Source of the DNA: CALARM01 sp040217695
GTDB lineage: Bacteria > Vulcanimicrobiota > SpSt-956 > JAKJGF01
Length of the DNA: 5,951 nt
NCBI GenBank assembly: GCA_040217695.1
Contig: JBEHWO010000408.1
Coordinates: 1 to 5,951 of the forward strand
Direction: 5' to 3'
Of the stretch, positions 5,507-5,951 are shown one piece after another. Under the pieces are notes generated by a model. The model saw only the letters and a program-made list of their open reading frames with translations. It did no database searches and was not told the DNA's origin. Position numbers and translations under genes: made by a program. Numbering within the stretch: the first letter of the stretch is position 1; every line of letters starts with the position of its first letter.

Positions 5507-5951
5507 ATGAAAATAAAAAAATTATATGGTATAAAAGGAGCAAGAGAAGCAACAGGAGTCGCAGTTATAGTGGACATATTCCGTGCCGCCACGACTGCTT
5601 CCTGCATACTGGCAGGAGGAGCTAAATATATAATCCCTGTATCTACAGAAGAAGAAGCTTTTTCCTTAAAAAAAGAAAATCCATGTTATTTACTCGCAGG
5701 TGAAGAAGGCGGTTATAAGATAAAAGGTTTTGATTACGGTAATTCTCCTTATGAGATTTCTAAATCTGACATGAAAGATAAAATCATTGTTCACAGAACC
5801 ACACAGGGTACCCAGGGGTTATTGAATGCAGTTTCTGCAGATACTGTCATATTTGGTTCCTTTACAACGGTTTCATCTGTAAAAGATTATATAAAAAATA
5901 TATCACCTTCAGAGGTTTCTATTGTTGCTATGGACGGCCCGGAAAGTGAAG
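5507..5951 (+). CDS. comB: 2-phosphosulfolactate phosphatase (ComB) family protein, 3' end cut by window
   Basis: The first 148 residues are present; family members are usually around 240. Recognisable blocks are IVDIFRAATT (21-30), an AGG-A-IPV stretch (37-45), LLAGEEGG (62-69), KIKGFDYGNSP (71-81), TTQGTQGLLNA (98-108) and GSFTTVSSV (117-125), all characteristic of ComB. The archetype is a Mg-dependent phosphatase that converts 2-phosphosulfolactate to sulfolactate in coenzyme M synthesis. Many bacteria carry homologues without making coenzyme M, so the substrate here is uncertain. The ATG at 5507 fits the family N-terminus. No Shine-Dalgarno sequence is visible, because heptamer repeats run to 5 nt before it. 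A GTG at 5465 is in frame but would translate the repeats, so it is not favoured. The 169-nt spacer suggests separate transcription, but no clear promoter was found. Confidence 0.85.
   Translation, partial: MKIKKLYGIKGAREATGVAVIVDIFRAATTASCILAGGAKYIIPVSTEEEAFSLKKENPCYLLAGEEGGYKIKGFDYGNSPYEISKSDMKDKIIVHRTTQGTQGLLNAVSADTVIFGSFTTVSSVKDYIKNISPSEVSIVAMDGPESE

Overview
The window is an AT-rich (about two-thirds A+T by eye) stretch from what looks like a diderm (Gram-negative) bacterium. Evidence is two Sec-exported periplasmic-type proteins, one with BON domains, plus a polyprenyl-phosphate-type glycosyltransferase. The lineage cannot be fixed from sequence alone. Tandem heptamer clusters between genes and a GAF/PAS, TPR and BON repertoire suggest an environmental bacterium with a repeat-rich genome.

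Layout, all genes on the + strand. 1-300: a gene-free leader with two kinds of heptamer repeat and a strong sigma70-type promoter (218-246). 301-1758: a GAF-GAF-PAS sensor protein with no output domain. 1759-1849: a spacer with a heptamer cluster. 1850-4580: a tight three-gene unit encoding a secreted TPR protein, a secreted four-BON protein (2-nt gap) and a GT2 polyprenyl-phosphate sugar transferase (ATGA overlap). 4581-4662: a spacer that starts inside a heptamer-built hairpin whose loop is the glycosyltransferase stop codon. 4663-5337: a class I SAM methyltransferase resembling the DOT1 catalytic core, with a hydrophobic N-terminus. 5338-5506: a spacer carrying a CGCGTTA cluster, then a GTGAA-type cluster joined to a second CGCGTTA-type cluster. 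5507-end: the N-terminal part of a 2-phosphosulfolactate phosphatase (ComB) family protein, cut by the window edge.

The TPR, BON and glycosyltransferase genes are probably co-transcribed and suggest an envelope-related function, with periplasmic scaffold proteins next to activation of a sugar on a lipid carrier. The sensor, methyltransferase and ComB genes are separated from this unit by repeat-bearing spacers and need not share its role.

The most notable signal is non-coding: two unrelated families of 7-bp tandem repeats, (CGCGTYA)n and (WRGTGAR)n. Between them they occupy every spacer longer than a few bases, sit back to back near 5476, form a hairpin at the end of one gene and abut the start codon of another. 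No RNA genes, CRISPR array, insertion sequence or convincing intrinsic terminator was seen.
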